From Lactarius indigo (lineage: Eukaryota; Basidiomycota; Agaricomycetes; Russulales; Russulaceae), in assembly GCA_025766275.1 (NCBI GenBank), contig JAFKAC010000022.1:186001-250000 (forward strand): a DNA stretch of 64,000 nt, written 5' to 3'. The number at the start of each line of letters is the position of its first letter. Within the stretch, counting starts at the first letter, position 1. Under the pieces are notes generated by a model that was not told the DNA's origin, did no database searches, and saw nothing but the letters and a program-made list of their open reading frames with translations. This document shows positions 20,613 to 33,566 of this stretch, piece after piece. The position numbers and the translations under genes were made by a program.

Positions 20613-21897
20613 GCGCAGGGTGTCAGTTGTTTGGGAAGGAAGCTGAGCAAGATACAGGAAGTCAAGTAGCACGCGTGCAGTTCGGACTAGCCGCAAAGGT
20701 GCTTGTCCAGAGGGAAGAGGGTGGTCGATGATCAGACCCAGGAGTATTCGGCACATGTTCTTGTGTTCCAGGCCTGTGACACAAGAAAGAAATGATATAC
20801 CCTTCATGAACATAGTGATATGGTGATTAGGAGGCAGTGATTGACAGCATGTGTCAATTGTGGCTGGTCCGAACGCACTTCTCAGCCATGCCATCAGGTG
20901 CTTCATGATGCCCTGCAGCAACTGATGCAGGATGTCTGGCGTAATGGAGACGAATATATTAGAAAGTGGGAAAGACTCCCAGAATGGATGGAATACGGGC
21001 TTGAGGCCCACTTCACAACAAGCTGCGTGGAACGTGCGGACCTCCTCATCTGCCAAGAGAAATGTGTTGATGGCTTTGTCATAGCTGCATGGAGGGGACC
21101 TAGCATACTCACCTAGTCTGTCAAGAGGGACTGTACACTTTGGGCAACGGCCATTGTACATGCATGTTACCAATGTCTGTTCAGGATAGTTGCCAACAAA
21201 GATGGCAAAGATGGGATGGCACCGGTGCCAGATCCCATCCCCACTCATCATCACAACACCGCTTTCACTGTAGTGTGTGACAGGGGCTAGTAGTTTACGC
21301 ATGCAAGAATGAAATAGATTAGCCAGAGCGCGGTGGCGAGCTGCCTGATTGGCAACCCCTTCTAGTCCAGTGGTTGGGATGTAGCCAATCAACAGCTGGG
21401 TGTGATGTGACGGCTTTCGATGAACAGCCTTTGGAATGTTGCCAATGGTGAGATAGACTGGATACGCAGCCTTCCCTCAGAAGAGGGTCAACTGTGTCTT
21501 GTTAGAGGACAGTATCAGTGGGACCAATGTCGCGCTGGGTTGTTGCAATTTGAGGGATGTCTGTCACCGTGATATGTAAGTATTTGGATCTGTCTGAGAA
21601 AGAATACACACCTGCACTGCCCACCACCAGTCTCTGGTATGCATTTCACTATAGATGTGGCACGTGCACTCGGGATCCGAGTAGTGGCGCTCTGGTGCAA
21701 ATGCCAACTCATGCGCAAATTCAGGGCCACCAAAAAGGGCCCAAATACATTGCATTACATTCCGGAAATAGAAAGACAGCCTTTCACCTCCAATGGTAAA
21801 GTCTTCGCACTCGAATGGTGGTCGGCCAGGTAAAGTGTCGATAATGTGATCGAGTTCTTTAGCAGAACTATACGAAACTCCTAACCTGTCAGTAACC

Positions 21898-22521
21898 TGT
21901 TGATAAGTGACCCCTGCGCACCTAGTGGCTCGTACAGACCGGACTTGCAGCATGGACTGCTTTAGATTAGATATACAGGACTTGTAGATTAGATATTATT
22001 TGATCTGTACAATCTGGACTTACCATTACATCATCTATGACATCACTGTACTTCTATGATATCATACATCCAGACTCTGCGTTGTATAACACTTTTGTAC
22101 TTCTCTTTGTTCTTTACTTGGTATTATCTTTGTTATGATGTCAGTATGATATCATCTAGTTCTGGACTCTCCTTGTTCTCCTTTCCCTTGTTCTCAAAGC
22201 GTCCACTCTTTTATCCCTTTGTAGAACAATAGCACCTTTGTATTCTGTGACTAACGTTACTTACCTTGTACTACTGTCACCCTCTGTAGGAGTATAAGTA
22301 GAGTACCATATATGCTCCTGGTCCACATCAGTTCTCACTGCTTGTGTGCCAGGTAAGCTCCCTTCCTTCCAATATAACAACATCAGTTCTCACTGCTTGT
22401 GTGCCAGACACTCTTGCTCTACCTTGCTTGACTCCTGTTGCTGCTCTCCAGCCACCCAGCCTATCTCACCACAGTCCTCTTAGTCCACTGTGAGTATGCT
22501 ACCTTTGTGTGCTGTTCATCA
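21898..22521 (+). repeat. Copia (C1) solo LTR in a Plavaka 1 intron
   Basis: A 624-bp LTR with a perfect target duplication TAACC (21893-21897 and 22522-22526). It lies exactly at the 3' splice site of the host intron. The final A of the minus-strand LTR end plus the G of the target duplication recreate an AG acceptor. Its repeat pair (CTCACTGCTTGTGTGCCAG type) is identical in both copies. Confidence 0.92.
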
Positions 22522-23440
22522 TAACCTTCCTTGACATCAGTAAGAATGTGAATTGAATGGTGCGGTGTTCATACCTCAGGAATTTGAAGGAGTTCTATCA
22601 GAGCTGACAATGTCGGCCCACGCATCTTGGCCCAAAGCACAATCTCCCAATCACACTGGGAGTGAAAGGGGGCCCAGACCGAAGTATGAAGCACATCTTC
22701 ATGGGACCAATAGTCTGATTGTCCTTGAAATGGATTAGGCATTGGGGTGCCTGGGATACCATGTGGAAAGCTGTCGATGATCACTTGAGCCCGACTGCCA
22801 GTAGTGTTACCATCACTGTTGTCATGTATGGGTGGGTTTGGTGGTGGAGTTAATGGCTGCAGAGTTTTGGACAGGGGTGGAGCCGACGATTGTACCCTGC
22901 TAGCATGTCCTTGATCAGCGTTGACTGTGGCTTCGATCTCTTGAACTAGTGCTTCCCAAACATCGGCATCCATAGCATCTGCAGTATCCGCATCAGCATC
23001 TGCAGTATAGGAGCCCAAAGCACCTGTGGTATCCGTAACATTGGCATCCACAAAGCCACCATCATCTGTGACATCCATCGCTCGGGTAGTGCCAGCGTCA
23101 TGTGTGGTGTGAGCGGCATGCAGAGTATCTGAAGTATACATATGAGTGGATAGTCTCATGCACATTGTCAGACGATACCTATATCGTGCTCAGAAATTGT
23201 ATTGTCACCAGTGTCGCCCTGCATGTCCTGTGGTGCTGGAGTTGGAGTGGGCGCCTGTGGAGAATTGACAGTTTGAAATGTCAATGGTGTTTGCAATGCC
23301 ACATGCACAACATGGCAGTCTGCATGCCGAGATCTGCTAAGGTGTTGAGAAAAACCGCGCAGGTTGAATACCTTCTTACATCTGGGACAAAGGATCTGTA
23401 CGGTATTCATGGCTTGGGGTAAGGGTAGACGATCCTGCTT

Positions 23441-24231
23441 AAGAAGCTCTGTCAAGTGGGCACTACGTGCAAGAGGAAGTGCGTTGAAACATCGAGATTG
23501 GAACTGAATTGAGCAAATGCTGCAACTTTGCGGTAATGAGTAAGCTGGAGCTTCAGTGAACTAGCGGGCAGCCAAAGATGGTAATAAGCTCGGTCAAGTG
23601 GGCACCACATGTGAGAGGAAGCGCGTTGAAACATCAAGATTGGAACCGAATTGAGCAAATGCTGCAGCTTCGCGGTAATGAGTAAGCTAGAGCTTCAGTG
23701 AACCAGTGGCCAGCCAAGGACGGCGATAAGCTTGGTCAAGCAGGCACCACATGAGATGGAAGAGTGTTGAAGCATTGAGATCAGAACCAAATTGAGCAAA
23801 TGCTGCAACTTCGTGGTAATCAGTAAGCTAGAGCCTCAGTGAACTAGCGGGCAGCCAAGGACGACAATAAGCTCGGTCAAGCGGGCACCAAGTGTGAGAC
23901 AGAAGCGCATCAAAGCATCAAGATCGGAATCAAACTGAGCAAATGCTGCAACTTGATGGTAATGAGCAAGGTAGAGCTTCAGTGAACCAGTGGGTGGCCA
24001 AGGACGACAATAAGCTCGGTCAAGCAGGCACCACGTGTGAGACGGAAGAGCGTTGAGGCATCGAGATCGGAATCGAATTGAGCGAATGCTGCAACTTCGC
24101 GGTAATGAGTAAGGTAGACCTCAGTGAACTAGCAGCCAGCCAAGGATGACAAAGAGCTCAGTCAAGTGGGCACCACGTGTGAGACAGAAGCGTGTTGAAG
24201 CATCGAGATTGGAATCGAACCAAGCAAATGC
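23441..24231. repeat. 142-bp satellite, left block
   Basis: About 5.5 units with phrases such as CGGTCAAGCGGGCACCA and GCAAATGCTGCAACTT recurring every 141-144 bp (about 23443, 23587, 23730, 23871, 24013, 24155). The array continues at 41100 after Copia element E, which is inserted in it with the target duplication AATGC. It lies between the start of Plavaka 1 and the start of DUF6532-like gene 1. Confidence 0.9.
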
Positions 24232-24825
24232 TGATGAACAGCATAGACATAACCAATACTCACAGTGACAAAGTAGACTGTGGTGAGATACTGGAGGCAG
24301 CTGAATAGCAGCAGAGGGTTGTGTCAAGCAAGTGAAGCAAGAGGTGTCTGGCACACAGAGCAGTGAGGAACTGATGATACAATTGAAGGAATAAGACATA
24401 CCTGGCACACAGAGCAGTGAGGAACTGATGTGGACCAGGAGCATACAAGCCTGCTACTTATACTATACAGAGGAGTGACACTACTACAAGAGAAGTAACA
24501 TAGGGTCACACAATACAAGGGACGTTGTTCTACATGTGGGACAAAGGAGTGTGCTAATGGAGAACAAGGAGTGCAAAACAAAGAGAGTTCAGACTAAGAT
24601 GATATCATAGTGACATCATAATAAAGATAACGCTAGAAAGAGAACAAAGGAAGGAGTACAATGAAGAGTCTGGAGTAGTCCATATGATGTCATTGTACAG
24701 TGATGTCATAGAAGTCCTAGATTGTACAGATCAAATCTAAAGCAGTCCTAATTAATCTACAGCAGTCCATATCTGTAAGTCCAGTCTGTATGAGCCGCTA
24801 AGTGCGCAAGGGTCACTTATCAACA
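24232..24825 (-). repeat. 3' LTR of Copia element E
   Basis: 594 bp, plus-strand ends TGATGAACAG...CTTATCAACA. Two identical 29-bp direct repeats at 24348-24376 and 24402-24430 flank a GT...AG intron-like segment in the element's transcript sense. Next to it, 24826-24834 reads as a purine run ending in GGGGAGA on the minus strand, the likely polypurine tract. Confidence 0.93.
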
Positions 24826-24844
24826 TCTCCCCGTGATCTACAAT

Positions 24845-26940
24845 CTAAGTACACAAAAGTCCCATGTCATTATTGTGCTTCTGCAGCAGGACACACGGTA
24901 GTGACTTTGTAAAGCCATCTGCAACCATATCCACAGTAGGGGTTCTAATGAGGGTGATGGTCCCCTTTTCGATGTACTCCCTAATGACATGATACCGTAT
25001 GGCAATGTGCTTAGACCGTCTCCCAGTGACAGGGTTCAAAGCCAAGTCAATGGCACCCTTATTGTCACCATGAAGTGGGATGGGGTTGTTGACCTCGTAC
25101 CCGAGTTCTGTGAGGAAGCTCTGATACCACGCAGCCTGGTTAGCCGCGTCGGTCATGGCCATGTATTCCACTTCCATTGTGTTTTGGGCAACAGTCTTTT
25201 GCTTGCATGAAGACCAGCTTATTGCACCGTTAGCTAGTAGGAACACATAACCAGAGGTTGAGTGGCGGTTATCAGTCTGATCAGCCAGACTGGAGTCAGT
25301 GTAGCCATGAAGGCCATCGCCATTGGCGCCATCATAAACAATACGCATATCCAAAGTTCCCACTAGGTAGGACAGGACATACTGCGCAAGTCGCAGATGT
25401 TGTGGTGAAGAATTCGCTGCATACTGCGCCAGACGTGACACAGTGAAGGAGATATCTGGCCTATTGCCAATCTGCACATAAAGCAGACTCCCAATAAGAG
25501 ATTGGTAGTGAGAGATATCTGAGGCAGTTGCCTGTGACGTATATTTAACCAGGTGCTTGTCAGCACCAGCGGGCAAGGGTGTGTTGTGTGGTGTGGCATC
25601 AGACATGCCAAAGTGTTCAAGGACATCCTTGATGTAACCAGACTGATCTATTTCGATGCGTCTAAGGGAGCAGTCGCGCACAATGCGCATACCAAGATAA
25701 GACTCTATCTCCCCGAGATCTGTCATCTCATAGCGTTCAGACAAATCTGACTTCAAACACTTGATTCCACTCAACGAGGGACCCAGTATAGTGATGTCAT
25801 CAACATAGACAATAACGAAGAGTGGATCATACCCCTCCCATTGAGGCATCACATATATGCCAGCATCAGCAAACGTCCGCTTAAAGCTGAGTGCAGTGAG
25901 CACTCCATGGAATTGCAAGTTCCATGTGCAGGAAGCCTGTTTGAGACCATAGATCGCCTTAACCAGGCGACACACCTTTGTCTCAGAGCCAGTGACAGTG
26001 AAACCTTGTGGCTGCTCCATGTAAATCTCCTCGTCAAGCACACCATTGAGAAAAGCAGACTTAACATCCATCTGATGGATGTGCCAGTCCTCCAGCGCAG
26101 CCAACGTCAGAAGTAAACATAGCGACTCAAATCATGCGATGGGAGAGAAGGTTTCATCAAAATCTATGCCAGGGATCTGCGTGAATCCCTTAGCCACCAA
26201 GCGAGCTCTGTAGCAGCCATCCACTTTGAGCTTAAAGATCCATTTGGATTTTACTGCCTTATGATTAGGCGGGAGATCCACTAACTCCCAAGTCCCATTC
26301 TTAGCTTGGGCATCCATTTCATACTGACATGCCTTAGTCCACTCATCTGCAGCTGCAGACCACATGGCCTCTGCATAGGTTGCAGGGTCTCGGCCCACAA
26401 AGGCAGCAGCCAATAACTCTGCATACCCCAGACGCCTGCCGCGCCATGCCGCATTGTCTGCATTGAAGTAATGCGGATTAGGCACAGGGACACGAGCAGT
26501 GCGCCTTGGTGCATTGTCCATCTCGTGCAACAGCTGACTACGCTGTGCACAATCCTCAAATCCCCCAGGCATTTCTGGTGAGGGAGGAGGGACATGGCGC
26601 ATAATGCACGTTGCACTAGGACATGGCGGGGGTGAAGTGGGAGTGGCTTGCTCACACTTAGGTGTGGTGGGTGGAGCTGGCAGAGTAGGTGGTGGTGTGG
26701 TGGGGCATGGTTGGACTTGTGGTGGGTCCAGGAGCTTTTTGACATCCTCCTCCTCACTACTACTGGAGTGTGCAGGGGAGGGTGCTTGCATTGGTGGTAA
26801 CACCGGTGGGTGAGGCATGGCAGTCACTGTTGTGCTAGGCACGACTGATGGTGAAGGTGTGGGGTGTGTCTCAACACCCTGGAGGGACGGAAAGCTACTC
26901 TTGTCGAATGTCACATCCCTGGACACTTGAATGGAGCGGG
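24845..26940 (-). pseudogene. pol: Element E Pol: reverse transcriptase and RNase H
   Basis: Continuation of E's polyprotein after the nested insertion. It opens with a Pro-rich linker (VSRDVTFDKSSFPSLQG and following, about 26920-26600). The Copia reverse transcriptase runs from about 26400, with QMDVKSAFLNG, IYGLKQASCTWN and the catalytic YVDDITIL near 25790. RNase H is at about 25300-24900 (GYTDSSLADQTDNRHSTSGY, VAQNTMEVEYMA, DNKGAIDLA). One premature TGA at 26132-26134 lies where related elements have Arg (ETFSPIA-x-FES), consistent with CGA to TGA. The natural stop at 24845 is 20 bp before the LTR. All catalytic residues I can identify are present. Confidence 0.9.
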
Positions 26941-27362
26941 TGTCACGGACGCTTTATTTTTGCCTATTTCTTCGTATTTTTACGAATTTATTTGGTGAAG
27001 ATACAAGTCTCCAACGTTGTGCTCAAACGTCCAAGTCCTTATCATTAGATACGATAAGATGGTTAGTCACATGATGCCAACATGTGCACCTACAAGCACG
27101 TGACCCCGGGATAGTAACTTCCTTATCGGACGTTACCTCTTCAGGTCACCTTCTTCATTAGCAAAGTAGTTTCTCATTGGACGATAAGCAGGGAACATTC
27201 TAGATAGTTCTAGACTACGTTGTTATAGGGTTGTGACTCATAGATAAGGACACGTCATTGTTCTGTCAGCATTAATGACTGTGCATCAGTAAGCACAATA
27301 GATAACGCTATTATTAGATACGATGTGTCAGCGTCTGACTCATTACTATTACATACCTTTAG
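26941..27362 (+). repeat. L5 LTR inside element E, left part
   Basis: Starts TGTCACGGACGC. The LTR continues at 35247-35602 and finishes as CGCTACA at 36216-36222, because element C and a Copia solo LTR have inserted into it. Its target duplication is GCGGG (26936-26940) / GCAGG (36223-36227), one transition apart. Removing the whole block rejoins E's polyprotein between LLDRST and RSIQVSRDV. Confidence 0.9.
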
Positions 27363-27884
27363 TGTCACGTTTTGACTTGTACGACTGTATACGATCGAGT
27401 ACCCTTACTGTACCGGTTGCAACTACGGCGGTAAGGTAGATTAGTTGCGGACTTATGATAGGCGATACGAGTACGATAGGAGATTGCGCATTGATTGCTG
27501 ACTGAGGACTACGCCACTAATACTAGTAGTAGTAGTATTAGGATTCGAGTTACTTACGCGATACGTTGGACGCTACCATACTGTAACTCATAGCAGCGCT
27601 TGAAAGCCTGCTTGACTTGTATTTAAACCGTCTTGTGAAGACCAAGATACACCATCTTGGTCTTCTTGAATCGTCACCTGTCTTCTCTTCTCTCTCTTCC
27701 TTTCGCTTCTGAAAAGGTGTCCGACCTCGTTCGTGACTAAGATATTAGTCTTGTCGGTGTACCTCCGTGTATTCACCAAGGCAAGAACTTGGACCTTTGT
27801 GTCTTCAAGCCAGCAGACCGGCATATCGCTAAGTTGTTACCGCCTTCCGTGCCCAAGTCGGGCTAACGTCGTGACGACGTAACA
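27363..27884 (+). repeat. 5' LTR of element C
   Basis: TGTCACGTTTTGAC...GACGTAACA. The TATTTAAA box is near 27621, followed by a perfect 12-bp inverted repeat GAAGACCAAGAT / ATCTTGGTCTTC at 27637-27665. The second arm begins at the presumed transcript start (27654). Confidence 0.93.
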
Positions 27885-27886
27885 TT

Positions 27887-27897
27887 AAGACCAAGAT
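27887..27897 (+). other. Primer-binding site of C, self-complementary type
   Basis: AAGACCAAGAT, two bases after the LTR, is the exact reverse complement of the 11 nt at 27654-27664 (presumed 5' end of the transcript). It is also identical to 27638-27648 in U3. An 11-nt pairing at the mRNA 5' end is what Tf1 self-priming uses. No tRNA 3'-end match (leading TGG) is seen. Confidence 0.72.
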
Positions 27898-27903
27898 ACC
27901 ATC

Positions 27904-29985
27904 ATGGCTGTAACAACAAGAGACCAGTGGACGAGCTTCCGTCCGTATTTGCTCCCAAGGAGGGGAGAACGAAACGTCCCCACGCGCTTTTTACAAGCTG
28001 CCAATTGGAGGGAAAGACAAGAAGAAACCGGATACTTTGTAGAATTTAACGGACCTACCAGGTTCCGCCCAGTTGAGTTCAACTTCGACCACTTGTGTTG
28101 GGTGGAAGTTACATGGAATCCCATAGACTCCCAGTGGGACGTCATACGACCGGCAGGACCCAGATATCACTGCGATATCAACGCTTGAGAGCTCAACAGT
28201 CGATCCGATTGGGGCCCTATTGACGGGCAAGTACGAGAACACTCGACCGGAGAAGTAGTCTCAGAAAGAGAAGAAGAAGAGCAAAGTCAAGAGAGTAGCG
28301 AAGGATGAGCACCGGATCAGACGGAGACGAGTGGAGGAGCAATACAAGATCTCCTCCTTGAACGAGCTGAGTCCGCCCATATCACAGAACCAGAACCAAT
28401 TCACATTCGATCGCCAGCCATCATGGCAACTATCACTCAAGCTATGGAAGAAGTAGTGCTTGAAGAGTCGCGCACCATACGAGCAGAAGAAAGAGAAATA
28501 CTCATGCCCATTAATCCAGAAACCGGAAGATGAATGACGGCGGACGATGCCACAATATTTCGAGCCATAGGTTCCGACAGGGGAGACCCACTGTCGGGAA
28601 GACCCGTCGCGTTGGAACTACCTCCGGGAATAGGAGGACCCAGCAGAGACCCGCCACCGCCACCAGGAGGGGGAGTCCCCTTCGACTTACGCAGAACCGA
28701 ACCACCGTGAGGGCCACCCCTCGGACTGCCAGGAGGGGGCGGAGGCGGAGGGGGTGGAGGAGACGGCGGAGGCGGAGGGGGCGCCGGAGGAGGAGGAGGG
28801 CATCATAATGAGAAACTCACCGGCGAGCCACCTTCCATTTTCGATGGGGACAGACTCAAAATAGACCAATTCCTGACACAGTGGCACGTTTACTGGGGCA
28901 TGAACTTAGACGCCCCCATCATGCAAAACGACTACAGGAGATGCCTCCTGTTCCTGTCCTACATCAAAGGCGGGGCCGTTAGCGAATGGGTATTGTCCTT
29001 CCTGAACTGGCTCAATCGACAAATACAACAAGGGATCAGCCCTTACACCCCGGTGCTGTGGGAAGCTGTTGCCGATGGTTTCAGCCAACGCTTTGAAAAC
29101 ACACTAGAACAAGAACAGGCCCAAGCTATACTGCAAAAAGGCCTCAAAATGAGTGGCGAAGACATTGACAAGTACATCAATGATTTTGAACAGCTTGCAC
29201 GGAAGGCTCATTACCGCCTCAACGAACCGCAAACCATCGATCTCTTCACGTCGGGTTTGCCCAAGGAATTATTCAAAAATGCGTTCCAATTCGATGATCC
29301 CATCACGTTCGACGATTGGAAGAGAGCGGTCCTCAAGCGGCAGAAGAACTACATACACCTCAAAGCGAGGCTCAACGAATACAAGAATACGACGACGCAG
29401 CCAAAGAAGCAAGGTGGTAATGCTGGGTGGACGCTTCCACAAAATCTACCACAGACCAACCCCTGGGCGATGGATACCTTGGCCGACCGTGCTAAAGTAC
29501 GACTCGCCGGATCTGAAGATATCGATTTCAACAAACTGCCGCACCACAACTGGCCCACACCACCGTTCCCGCCATGAGGGGGACCTGGAGCTCGAGGACG
29601 AGGGAGAGGAGGATCTCGAAGGGACTTAAGGAACGTCCTTTGTTATAATTGTCACGCTCCAGGTCACCTCTCACGAAACTGTCCACACCCACGCACTCAG
29701 CAACAGTGGCCGGCCGCCCCGTCAAGCAGCCGCATGACAGAAACTGTCGGGTACCCCCAGGGACCCATATCGCAGTACGCACTGTCATAGTACACACCCT
29801 CGCTGCCAGGCTACATGTCGCTGGCACCGAGCGTAACACCCACACCCCAAATCAACGCGGCCAGCACGAAGACGGCAGGGGAGCAGGCGAAGGAATGGCT
29901 CACGCAGGTAGCCAATAGTATGGACGAAGTGAAAGACCTCATACTCCAAGACTTATGGGGAAAGGAGGGTTTTCGGGACGCCTGA
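27904..29985 (+). pseudogene. gag: Element C Gag with six premature stops
   Basis: The ATG at 27904 lies 7 nt after the primer-binding site. The first 95 codons are open (TTRDQWTSFRPYLLPRRGER...). In-frame stops are TGA at 28186, 28306, 28531, 28708 and 29575, and TAG at 29788. A Gly-rich linker (about 28725-28800) precedes the capsid core (about 28815-29400), which is the longest open stretch. The zinc knuckle CYNCHAPGHLSRNC lies near 29640-29680. The stop is at 29983-29985, overlapping pol. Most stops correspond to CGA or CAA/CAG in A or D. Particle formation from this copy is not expected. Confidence 0.88.
29967..29973 (+). promoter_or_regulatory. Candidate -1 frameshift site, element C
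   Basis: G GGT TTT in the gag frame, 10 nt before the gag stop. It is the same heptamer at the same place as in A (1066-1072) and D (56632-56638), although the surrounding bases differ. Pol is open in the -1 frame here. Confidence 0.55.
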
Positions 29986-32900
29986 ACCTGTCAGTCTGGG
30001 TGAGGGCTTTACAATGTAATTCTGTAATTGTGACAACGCGCTATCGATCCTTGCGAATTCCAGTGACTGTCCAAACGGAATACCAAATGACTGAAACCAA
30101 CGTACTGGTCGACTCCGGAGCGACCGACAATTTTATCCGACCAAGTATGGCATTACGGGCAGGAATCCCAGTGCAACCACTAGACACGCCACACAAGATA
30201 TGGAATATAGACAACACGGAAAACAAAGCTGGGTTGATCACTCATTATGTTAACCTAGAAGTGAAAACACGAGGACAGATAAAGAAAATGACCTTCCTGG
30301 TCACCGACCTTGGAAGCGAAAACATAGTACTCGGCTACCCCTGGCTCAGCGCTTTCAAACCCACTATCAAGTGGGCTACGGCAACTATACACCCCGATAT
30401 GCAGCCGGTAGTGCTAGCCACTACAGAGGCACTGCTCACAACAACCGCTACTCGAGCCCTGATAGTGGCTGAGAAAGAAGACATCGTACGAGAACTAGAA
30501 GAAGAAACATACACTAGAGCCACCACTTCGACAGAGTTGGCCATACAAGCAAAGCAGCAACGAACAGCGGCAGTACTTCCCCCAGAATATGCCGCATTTA
30601 GTAAGCTATTCAACGAGCAAGCCTCACACTGCTTCCCCCCGGCTCGGCCGTGGGACCATGCCATCGACTTCAAGCCATCTGCACCAGCTGCCATAGATTG
30701 CAAGGTATACCCCATGACGCAAAAGGAGGAAGGCGAACTCAAGGAGTTTCTGGAAGAAAAGTTGAAACAGGGCTATCTACACCCTTCCATCTCTCCGTAC
30801 GCCTCCTCTTTCTTCTTCATCAAAAAGAAGGACGGAAAACTACGCCCGGTACAGGACTATTGGGTCATTAATTCGCACACCATTCGTAATCAATACCCGC
30901 TACCGCTAATCCAGGACCTCATCCTCGACCTCAGCAACGCCCACATCTATACCAAGCTCGACATCCGATGGGGCTACAACAACATATGTATCCGCGACGG
31001 AGATCAAGAGAAGGCCATGTTCAAAACTAAATTCGGTCTCTTTGAACCCACGGTCATGTTCTTCGGCCTCACCAATTCCCCCGCAACCTTCCAAGCAATG
31101 ATGAACCACATCTATCGCGACACGATGGCAAAGCATGAGCGTCTCGGGACCACGATACATGTTTACATGGACGATATTGGCATCGCCACTCACTTTGATC
31201 ATGACCTCGCAGCCCATACCATGGCAGTGCGCGATGTCCTTCGCATCGCAGAGGAGCATGACCTGTACTTCAAATTGGAAAAATGCCTATTCCATCAGCT
31301 GCGAATGGATTACCTGGGGGTAATCCTTGAAAGGGGGTAACTCGCATGGACCCCGTAAAAGTTCAGGGCATCAAAGATTGGCCAACGCCCACAAAGGTCA
31401 AGGACGTTCGATCCTTCCTCGGCTTCTGTAACTTTTACAGACTGTTCATTCGCGGCTTCGCCAACCACGCCAAACCACTCACCAGATTAACGCGAAAAGA
31501 TGAAGAGTGGCAGTGGACAAGTGAGGAAGACAAGGCATTTAATATGCTAAAGAATCTCGTGACCGAAGAACCGGTACTGGCGCACCCGGTACTTCAAGAC
31601 CCATTTGAGTTAGAAGTCGACGCATCAGGATACGCGGTGGGAGCCGTCTTATTACAGAAAAAGTCTGACGGAAAGCGACACCCCATAGGATACTACTCCA
31701 CAACACTCTCAGAAGCGGAACAAAATTACAATATTTACGACCTGGAGCTACTAGCAATTGTCAAGGCGCTGAGGAACTGGAGGCCACTACTGGCGGGAGC
31801 CCCGCACAAAATCAAAATCTACTCCGACCACCTCAACCTACAGTACTGGAAGTCGCCACAGAAGATCAGCCGACGAGTTGCCAGAGAAGTGCTCGAACTC
31901 TCTGAATACGACTTCGAGATCCATCACATCAAAGGAAAGAATAACGGAAGGGCGGACACTTTATCAAGATGACCCGACTATAACCAAGGAGCCGAAGACA
32001 ACAGCAAGGTCGTCGTTCTCCCTCCCGAAGTCTTTGTAAGAACCCTCAACGCCGTGCGAACATTCGTCGCAAATCCAAATCTGCAGCAACCACGCTATCA
32101 ACAAGACGAAAAGATCATCAAGATGTGGGTAGACCCTCATCGACTCAAAAGGATACAGGGAGAGTGGTACAAGGACGGCAGGTTCGTAATAACCGGACCA
32201 GCATCAATGCATCGCGTACTGATACACGATCACCACGACCTGCCAATACACAGCCACCTGGGAATCTCGAGGACCCAACGAATCCTGGAGCGACACTACT
32301 GGTGGCCGCGACTGCGGCAAGACGTTTGTGAGTACGTGCAAGGATGTGCAGAGTGCCAACAGAACAAAGTGAACACTCGACCCATACAGGCTGCACTACA
32401 TCCCATAACACCAATACTGGAAGCCACACCGTTTTACACAGTGGCAATGGACTTCATCACCAAACTCCCCTCGTCGAAAGGGTGTGACAGCATACTAACC
32501 GTCACGGACCACGACTGTAGCAAGGCCTCTGTCTTCATTCCATGTAGAGAGGAAATCACAGCCGAGGAAACGGCCGCTTTGTACGTGGCCCACGTCTTCA
32601 AACGTTTCGGGTTACCGCGTAAAATCATCAGTGATCGCGATCCACGCTTCGCATCAAAGTTCACCCGAGAGGCGTGCCGAATTCTAGGGATTCAACAGAA
32701 CATATCAACGGCTTACCACCCGCGCACCGACAGGCAATCCAAAAGGACTAATCAATGGCTGGAGCAATACTTGCGCTTCTGGGTGAACGAGCGTCAAGAT
32801 AACTGGGTAGCTTATCTGCCAATCGCCGAGTTTGCACACAACAACTGGCCCCATGAGCACACCAAGCGGTCACCATTTCAACTTCTGATGGGATACGACC

Positions 32901-33566
32901 CCCAAGCCGACTGGGCTGATAAGCCATCTCCTATTCCCCTCGTAACCACGTGGCTAACACAGCTGAAGGAAGCTAGAGACAATGCCCAACGCCTTATAAA
33001 GAAGGCCCAGGAATCATGGGTGCGCAACCGAGATACGCCCAAGTTCAGCGTCAACGACCTCGTATGGCTTGAGGGCAAACATCTTCAAACCAATCAGCCG
33101 ACGGCGAAACTAGTGGCGCGACGCCACGGACCCTTTCAAGTAACACAGGTGATGTCCCCTTACAACTATCAATTGGAACTTCCCATGCAGTGGAGCATCC
33201 ACCCAGTGTTTCACATTGATCTTCTCACCCTGTATAAGCAAACCCTTTTGCATGGGGAAAACTTCGCACGACCGCTGCCCGAACTGATAGAAGGAGAAGA
33301 GGAATACGAGGTCGAGGCCATTCTAGACACTCGGCATTTCGGCAGGAGAAGACGCCTCCAATATCTCATCAAATGGAAGGGGTACCCGGACTCGGAGAAC
33401 CAGTGGGTCAATAAGGATGACGTCTTTGCACCAGAGGCGCTCCGACTATACCAGGAAACACTAGCCCACGGTAGAAGGGATAAAGTGGGAGTTGCTCGAA
33501 CGGAGGACAGTCATCCCCTCTTCCTTCGCTCAGCCATCACTCTTATGCCTACTTCCCCATTGCGAC

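Larger units (their letters stand above)
19875..23410 (-). pseudogene. Plavaka (CACTA-like) transposase 1, disrupted
   Basis: Transposase of a Plavaka-type DNA transposon, homologous along its length to gene 59327-62694. The likely ATG is at 23410, opening with a C2H2-like finger (CPRCKKVF...HLSRSRH) expected to bind DNA. Next come an Asp/Thr-rich linker (23165-22575), an intron (22574-21897, containing a Copia LTR) and an exon with RPPFECEDF and WALFGGPEFAHE (21896-21612). The catalytic-region exon is at about 21500-20613 (FVGNYPEQTLVTCMYNGRCP, ITPDILHQLLQGIMKHL, LPPNHHITMFMKGISFLSCV). After a G2 solo LTR, coding resumes as HLEDSLASFHSNKDVFIDLG at about 20100-19990, then degenerates at the L4 LTR. 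Frame breaks near 23165 and the missing C-terminus indicate a pseudogene. It is divergent from DUF6532-like gene 1 at 41655. Confidence 0.78.
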
